Assembly (NCBI GenBank): GCA_030248215.1
Contig: JASANG010002793.1
Span: 1-64,000, forward strand
DNA from: Enoplolaimus lenunculus
Taxonomy: Eukaryota; Nematoda; Enoplea; Enoplida; Thoracostomopsidae
Direction: 5' to 3'
Length of the DNA stretch: 64,000 bases
The notes below the pieces were generated by a model. That model ran no database searches and was not told where the DNA came from. It saw nothing but the letters and a program-made list of their open reading frames with translations. Of this stretch, positions 57,145 to 64,000 are shown piece after piece (position 1 is the stretch's first letter; every line of letters starts with the position of its first letter). The translations under genes and the position numbers were made by a program.

Positions 57145-59300
57145 AAGCTTTTTTTGCTTGAGGCTTAAGTTTAGGCTTAGGTCTACGATTAGGAGTATCC
57201 TTAGAATGCTATTCCTCCCCGGTTCTTTACATTGGCCTAAGTTTTGAAGAGTTAACTTATTTTCCGTTTGTACTTATTGCAGCTAACATCTTTCAATTAT
57301 CGTATGCAAATAATACTGCGCTAAATTATTTAATAGTTGTAATCACAGTAAAATATGCTGTATAACAACAAATGGACGCAAAACATTAGTAGTTTTAGTC
57401 GACTCGAACGCTCGTAAAGTTTGACATAGTATGGCTGTGAGAGTTGAGTTGTTTCAAGTTGTTTCCAATTGGTATTTATCAAAGTTAACGTCTTTCCGTT
57501 CGCGTACTGGTAAAATTGCGTTTTTCTTGTTGCAAAGCTGACAAATTGTTGTTGTTGGTATTAAGTTTACAATTGGGATTCTCAAATTTAATAGACTACA
57601 ACGTTAACATAGTTTTCTTTCAGCATGAAAAAAATCAAGTTGTCACAACAAATATGTGGTTACATCAAGTGCGTTGCAGTGGCTTGTGGGTCATAAATTG
57701 ATTTTGTAACTTCGTCGACGTTTTGCTTAAAAATTAAAAAATGTTTCGCGCCATTCACAAAGCGGCGCCATAAAAAACTTCTATAAACCTGGGATATCAA
57801 AAGTACATACTGAAAACATGCTCGTGATGGCCTTGGTCTGTAAAAAACTTCTCTGACAACGCAGGGGCATCAGGCTATACGCCTTTCTTGAAACTTGTGG
57901 AAACCCTGGGCTAACACAAAACTTCTGAATTTTAGCCGTCCACACCGGATATACAGACAAAACAAACGCACACTATGCGGTTTAACACATATACATCACA
58001 CTGAGATATGGGGCTACTCGTGCTCCTGTCGTCGAATTGTAAAAATTTTATTTGCTGAAACTTCATACCCATAGCTATCGAAAGTTGCAAACAATTAAAA
58101 TTTAAACTTGTTCGAATTAAGGCTCAGAGTCTCAAATTTCGTATATACGCATATAAATAATGTGTCTTATGAATATAAAAGTATGTTTAAAGTAAACCTT
58201 TATGATAGTAAAGGGTTATCGCTATTTTCAAGGAAGGCACTGACACCCGATAGCCCTGGGCAATAAGAAAAATTTTTTATAGATGTTGTCTATAAAGTGT
58301 CAGCGCCCTCCTCGAAACAAGCGATAGCCCATTGTCATCACCAGAAATTTACCTAAAACATATATATCACGGCTATTGCGAACTCGTTTTCAGAATTAAG
58401 TCATGATAACCCTAGTCTATAGGAGTTCTTGTCGCTTCATTGACAACAAATTCAAATTTCAGCATGAATTTAAAATTTTGCCGGAAAAATTAGATTGTAG
58501 CGGGAAATTAAAATTTTGGCTGGAAATTTCATATTTTAGTGGGAAATTTAAATTTTGTCGGATAAATTTAAACTTTAATGAGAAATTAAAATTTTGGCAG
58601 TAAATTGATGTTTTGGCGTAAAATTACAATATTTGTCTTCAGTGAGTTTGTTGTTTGTGCATAAGCTTGCTCTGATTATTTGTCTTAGGCAAACTTGTTA
58701 GTTTGCGCGTGGTGTAACAATGGTACATTATTGACGGTCGGCGCTCCAAAGAAAGCCTTTTAATACAACCGGTTACCTAAGCACAAAACTATTTACTCTG
58801 CACTAAATTGATCAAAAATCGAATTATTTTTGACACGCTTATCCAGAAGTTCTCCAAATTGTCAAACAAAATTTTCTTTGCTTGCAAATACTGTCAAAAA
58901 CGGCAGCACAGCAAAAAGGGTTATAACTATTTTCCCAAAAATATAATCAAGATACCAGAAGGTAAATATAAGACTAGTATGTCTGTCATGGATCATCCCC
59001 GTAATAATGCCACCAAAAATATAATATATTTCCACGGGCGACCAATCAGTCTTTCCAAAATTCTAAAAACAAAACCGAATGACCACCGCAACAATAATCA
59101 TAAAATCAGCTCCGGATAATCTCGCATAACACATCCCTTACATTCGTCTCACCAGCTACAGCATCACAAATCTATCCTTTTCATAAATATTTCATCGCCC
59201 ACTACAATACACAATTAAAACATGCATGCTACAATCCATTCCCCCTAATGGAGTACGGCATCCGCCTGACATAACCAAATACTTACGTAATCAATGTGTG
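57145..59300. other. Receptor gene downstream DNA with a decayed array
   Basis: Apart from the 45-nt exon at 57,624, it contains a TTAGGC-like patch (57,145-57,190), a very decayed E2F-like array without element ends (58,445-58,630) and one unit of the 48-bp repeat seen at 62,525 (58,636-58,710). The 103-codon frame at 58,808-59,119 is Lys/Asn-rich and unrecognised. Confidence 0.4.
57624..57668 (+). CDS. Nicotinic receptor-like subunit, 45-nt exon
   Basis: Fifteen codons, HEKNQVVTTNMWLHQ, between a TTTCTTTCAG acceptor and a GTGCGT donor, phase 0 at both ends. In nicotinic receptors a tiny 45-nt exon encoding (D)EKNQ..TTN.W. follows the LSQIIDV exon; both sequence and length fit. This is the loop that starts the ligand-binding sandwich. 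The 1.48-kb intron between the two exons contains H3-4. I found no next exon before the window end. Confidence 0.88.
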
Positions 59301-59305
59301 CCTTA

Positions 59306-59937
59306 TGCGGGGGTTCACGTTATAATCGAGTAGGCGGGACACGGTTTGTCCCATGTTGATTCGACGTCAACGTTAAAACTCGGGCTCTTATATCGTTAGC
59401 TTACAAACCAGTGCCCTCAAATGATCAATGTGTACAAGTAACGGTATGTGACGTGATACTTTGTCACATTATATGATATGATATTCTAAAATTTCAACGA
59501 ATATCATACGATATTTAGCGGGACAGTGTAACCTTTGGGTACTAATAAGTGAATGAAAAGTTAGACGGCAGCGGCACAAATGTGCTTTAAACCCCAAATA
59601 CACGTCTGCAAATCTTTTCCGACACAAAATCGCTTAGAACCAAAGCTTCAAAATTCAAAAATTCAAATTTCAAATCCGAGTATCATATGATATTCAACAG
59701 GACAATTTGGGTATGTTATCTCAAGTATACAGACATTTGAAAACATATCATATGATATGTGAAGACAATGTGTGGAATATCATATGGTATTGAAGAACAA
59801 AAGGTGACCCACACGTGATAATAGCAGACAAATACAAATTTTTGAATACGATATAGGTTCTATAAGCAGACAAAATACTGCCTAATATAGTCTAATAGGG
59901 ACAAAACGTGTCCCAAGCTGCCCCGTTGAACCCCGCA
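59306..59937. mobile_element. H1-8: PIF/Harbinger-like MITE, 632 bp
   Basis: TTA on both sides (59,303-59,305 and 59,938-59,940). The right end has lost part of the CGGTTATAACGTG stretch but keeps ACCCCGCA. Confidence 0.88.
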
Positions 59938-59940
59938 TTA

Positions 59941-61892
59941 CCTGCCAAACCTGTGAGTGAGTCGTTAAGTTGGTAAGTGTACGTACTGGTTGATTGGACG
60001 GATGAGAACCGTTGCTTCGCCTACTGTTCTCTGCGTAACGCACTGGCAGCCTGACTTACAAGTTGCCCTGTTGCAAGACTCGTGCACTGCAGGTCCGTGT
60101 ACTCTGTCGTTTGCTTATCCAGTCTGCCGCCTGCAACTTCATGGGCTACACCTAGTTCGGATCCTATGTCCTCCTCGAGCAGCACACCATGTCCCCGAGT
60201 TTGTGCCAGTAGTTAATTCGTGCGCTCGCAACAGGTTGGTGTTATGTCCTTAACCTGTTCACCGTCAGTGCCCGTTGCTTTGTCCGCCTGTCCGACGTCA
60301 CAAACAGGTTCGTCTAATGAACTGTCAACCAACTCTACAGCTGGCTCGAAAATAGATATCGATGCAGCTCTGCTTCTTGTTGGTGTCCGATGGTAGTTTC
60401 GCACGCCGCGATTTTCTGTTATGTTCGCCATGAATCACTGTCATGGGTTAAGATTCGTTTGTGGCATGTCGTGATATTTCGTCAGTATTTCGATTATGTT
60501 AGAGCGTGGTGTCACTGTTAAGAAATGTATCATTTCCGTCAGTTTGTGGTCCTGTTCTGTCGGCGAATAATCTAACGGGACGAACAAGAAGTGCAAGAAT
60601 TTCTTTGCTATTCGCAGTCTGTAAGAAGTTCGTAACTCAGTGTCACAGCGAGTTGTACAAAAACAGTTTTTTTGTATGATTATAATGTCAGGTCGCTGGT
60701 GACTTCGCCGAGCGCTGCAGTCGCTGACAAACCTATAAAAATCTTTGTATGTTATTGTCGGGTCCAAATCTCGTCGGTAGCGTTCCTTTAAGTCTGTTGA
60801 TAAAAGTTCCGGTTGCATCCGAATCTCCGATCGAGCCAACAAAGATAAACGTTATGGGATGCAATTAATTGCGCGATCTTAAATTGCATCTCGTTCCAGC
60901 CTCCGTAGATTTAAGCTGCTGCGGTTTAGATACGTGTGTGTTATAACTTATGTTTTGGGATTGTTCGTTTGACTTATGCGGAGGTTGTAGACGATCATCT
61001 TCTATTCGTTCCCCCTTCCAAGCTAACCGATACGGACTCGGAACGTAAGGTCCTATGAATTCCAAGATATGATTAACGTTTACTCGAAATGGTGCCTGTT
61101 CATGGTGATCACAACGTCTAATTAAAGCCGTTGAGGAACTCAATTTCAAAATACAGTAGAGCCCACACCAAGGATGTTCAAACTTGGCAGTAATACCTTT
61201 TCTCCACTTAATTTTATGTAGTAATACCCTCTCACCAACAACAAATGTATGCGGTTTGCTTTTTTGTCATAATATCGCTTTTGTCTAGCCTGTGCGCTGC
61301 TGATGCATCGTGTCGCAGTGTTTCATGCTAAACTAGGTTTTTGATATATTTGTTAAGGGTAGCGTTCAGGGTCCATGGTTTGATCAGAATATGTTAATAA
61401 TGCAGTATCAGACGGCAAATCTGGATTTCGGCCATTGATTCTTTGGCAGATTGATGTATGCTAGTTCTGTAGGAAATAGAACAAAAGGTAAGTCTTGGTC
61501 CCAGTCGGGTTGAGTTTGGTTCGTATTCATTGAAGTCATGTTTGCTAAAGTGTGATTGGACTTTTCAACTAATCCATCACGTATAGGATTAAATGGAGTG
61601 GTGCTTAGTTTGCGTGTATTTTAAACTTTAAATACATCATTAACTAAGTCACTTAAGAAGTGGGGTCTACTGTCGGTTCCTAATGCTCGAGGTGATCCAT
61701 GCGCACACAAAACTTCTCAACTAGTATCTTAGCATTGGTAAGCGCGGTAATGTCAGCTGGGGCATAAGCTTCCACCCACTTAGAAAGATGCCACTGATAA
61801 CAACAATATATTTGTTACCAGTTGCTGAAAAGGGTAAGGGTACTAAACAATAGATAGCAATAGGACCAAATGGTTTGGTGACTGGAGTGGAC
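59941..61892 (-). mobile_element. Ty3/gypsy LTR-retrotransposon fragment, integrase end of pol
   Basis: Minus-strand fragment lying between H1-8 and H1-9. Around 61,860-61,650 short stretches resemble an integrase core (SKWVEAYAPAD). Around 61,270-60,865 the pattern is that of an integrase C-terminal domain (HTFVVGERVLL, FRVNVNHI). Open stretches at 60,441-60,842 and 60,213-60,431 lie downstream and are not recognised; they could be a third gene or tail. No LTR was found. The copy is an old broken relic with at least four breaks. Confidence 0.7.
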
Positions 61893-61895
61893 TAA

Positions 61896-62000
61896 CGCGG
61901 GTTTCACGTTATAACTTGGGCAGCCTGGAATACGTTTTATCCCTATTACAATAGCGGGTAACATTTTGTCTGCACGTAAATCTGCTGTCCTGAACAGCGT
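61896..62000. mobile_element. H1-9: left end only of an H1 MITE
   Basis: CGCGGGTTTCACGTTATAAC preceded by TAA, then the usual subterminal GTAACATTTTGTCTGC. Similarity fades by about 62,000. Confidence 0.75.
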
Positions 62001-62009
62001 ATGACAACT

Positions 62010-63795
62010 ATTTTAATGTTATACGCTATATGCAACAGGAACCATGGCGCACTGCAAACATTTAAAAGCACGCATAATCAAAACTGTGCATCATTTACCG
62101 AGCAATATGTAAAAAAGGTTTGAACTGAGACGGGGGCCGTGAGCAGCACGTCCAAGTATGAAAAAAAGACATTCTCATCTATAACCTCATTTTTACAATA
62201 AACCCTTTATCATTGTCATCTTTTAACCCGCTAATAGCTCGCTTGAACGCTTGATTACAAAAAACTGAAGAACCAAACCGACAAAATGTCTTCAGTGCAT
62301 TAAAGCATTGCACATCAGCAGTTATCTAACCATTTCTATCCAACAAACAGAACTTTGCGCGTGTTTCAAATATTTCACGCAAATCGCAAAACATCAGTGC
62401 ATTATTGTATTTAGCGCAACCACATGTATACAAACAGGTATATGCACTCGCATATAAACATGTGAACAAATCTTTACTGTATGTAAAATCTGCCATGCTA
62501 CAGTCGGTTTCTTATTATTTGCCTTCGGTATATGTGTTGCTTTACGCGTCAGCTTGCTCTCATTATTTGTCTGTTACTTTGTTCGTCAGATAGCTCTGAT
62601 TAGTTATCTTCAGTGTATTTGTTGTTTTGTGCAATAGATTGCTCTGATTATTTGCGTTACGGCAAATTTGTTGCTTGCGCGTCAGCTGCTCTCATTTTAT
62701 GCTTTCTATGAACCTGCTAGCTTGAGTGTCGGTTTCTTCTGATTATGCGTAGTCCACAATATCGTGGGTACGCCTTGTGGAAATTTTTATCGAGCTTAAA
62801 CGACTGCCCTCTACGGGTACGCCCTTAGATTAGCAACAACGGCTGCCGCAGCAAATTTTTCTAAAGCAATCGTCGCTGCTTTTTAATTTTTAGCACATAA
62901 AATTTTGGACTAAAATTATGTCATAATTTTTCAATAGCAATTGTCTACAGGTTGTTTTCAATTTATTAAGTTTGGACAACTACTATGTTTCAAAAAGGCT
63001 CACCGATTACGATGAATGTGTTCATTTCGGAAACCGTAGACGGTTGCCCTCAAACTTTTAAGCAGCAACTACACTTGCTATAAATGCAACAGCGTAGTTT
63101 AGACAAGTGTTTCAATTTTCACAGCGCGTACCTATGGCTAGAATGGACTCATATTTTGTATTTTTCAATTTATTTATTAAAAAACGAAAAAGCGGTCAAA
63201 ATGGATTGTATAGTTTGTTTCTTTAGGGACTTCTGTATGAGGTTGATCTATGCGTCAAAGTATTTTGAAGTACCTTCCTCCGGAGTTTTACTATTGGTGC
63301 GGTCGGCAGAAGAAACGTTGCTCGTTAATAAAGCCTAAAGTAGCTAAAAGTCTACATATTAAGGTTAGAAAACCGCCCAACAATTATTTTTTTAAAATCT
63401 CATTGACTACTAGTGCAACGCTTAGCGTGTACGCATGTATTAAGTGGAAATTGCGTAGGCAACCGTTTTTCTATGAAAATACTGCTCGGTCGAGCAAAAC
63501 ACCAAAGAGATTGTTGGGCTAATGTATAGAACAGGACCAAAAGCCAAGGACGGATCCAGGGGGAATGAAATGCATCTCCCCACCGGCTGTCGAGTGTAAA
63601 TCGGCTACCGATGAACGTTTAACAGGATTGTATTTTATGTATACATATTCATCCTAACGGAAGCATTCCGATTGAAGCGCAGAATGGACTTTACGCTCTA
63701 GACATATCAAAAATTTGCAATGTTTTTAATCATTGTCATAATTTATAAAACTTCTTTGCCCTAGTAACAACCAAGATACCAAAGGCTTGAAATGT
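62010..63795. other. Intergenic or intronic DNA, one small tandem repeat
   Basis: Apart from the 48-bp repeat at 62,525-62,705, I see nothing I can support. Frames at 63,084-63,522 have no family resemblance. It may be a receptor-gene intron. Confidence 0.35.
62525..62705. repeat. Four degenerate units of about 48 bp
   Basis: GCTCTSATTATTT-type phrases at 62,555, 62,593, 62,641 and 62,688, with TTTGYGCGTCAG between. A lone relative lies at 58,636-58,710. Confidence 0.6.
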
Positions 63796-63797
63796 AT

Positions 63798-64000
63798 TGC
63801 GGGGTTCACGTTATAACCGGGGCAGCTTGGGACACGTTTTGTCCCTATTAGACTATTGGGTAACATTTTGTCTGCTTATAAACCCCATATCGTATTATCG
63901 TATTCAAAAATTCGTGCAAACCTGAGGTAACATACCCAAATTGCCCTGCTGAATATCATATGATACTTGAATTTGAAATTCAAATTTTTACATTTTCAAG
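63798..64000. mobile_element. H1-10: PIF/Harbinger-like MITE cut by window end
   Basis: TGCGGGGTTCACGTTATAAC followed by the standard subterminal GGGACACGTTTTGTCCC and internal ATCATATGAT palindromes. The right end is outside the window. Confidence 0.88.

Noticed and set aside
58808-59119. 103-codon Lys/Asn-rich frame
   Set aside because: No recognisable domain or splice context. The composition is what AT-rich DNA gives by chance.

Overview
The window is animal DNA, from an invertebrate. Two host genes can be read as spliced exons on the + strand: a calexcitin / sarcoplasmic calcium-binding protein gene (27,850-35,281) and the start of a nicotinic-acetylcholine-receptor-like subunit (56,012 onward, leaving the window on the right). 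Both families belong to invertebrate neurons and muscle. I cannot name the species. TTAGGC-like hexamers occur but are too few to place it.

Region 1 (1-27,332) is richer in G+C than the rest and consists of two related giant LTR elements, both read on the minus strand. Element A (from left of the window to 17,066) is young: the two visible pieces of its LTR differ at about ten bases and three small indels over 1.93 kb. It sits inside or directly against element B (17,067-27,332). The two share a TATA box with a CCAAT cluster, a primer-binding-like site, a long leader with unusual hairpins, and a long frame of unknown function. B keeps gag-like sequence. A keeps a 638-codon frame that looks like a captured SGNH-hydrolase-type protein. 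I found no reverse transcriptase or integrase in either, so both look like large dependent elements.

Region 2 (27,333-64,000) is AT-rich host DNA crowded with short DNA transposons. Four groups have clear ends and target duplications. Three are PIF/Harbinger-like with 3-bp targets: H1 (ends TGCGGGGTTCACG), H2 (ends TGGGTCATCC) and H3 (ends TGTCASTCMCACGTTA). One is a mariner-like MITE (ends CTGTAKTGACCC, TA target). Three of the four H3 copies carry arrays of a roughly 20-bp unit that reads as an E2F-type site. There is also a deleted piggyBac copy with perfect TTAA duplications, a repeat with an antisense tRNA-like module, a 9-bp minisatellite and a Ty3/gypsy integrase relic.

How the parts relate: the host exons are small islands. 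The calexcitin introns hold m1, H1-1, H3-1 and a tRNA-like repeat, and the first visible receptor intron holds H3-4 with its E2F-like array. The best leads are the leader hairpins (constant 20-nt loop, exchanged stems), the SGNH-like frame in a pol-less LTR element, the E2F-like arrays, and a small antisense reading frame preserved in both giant elements.
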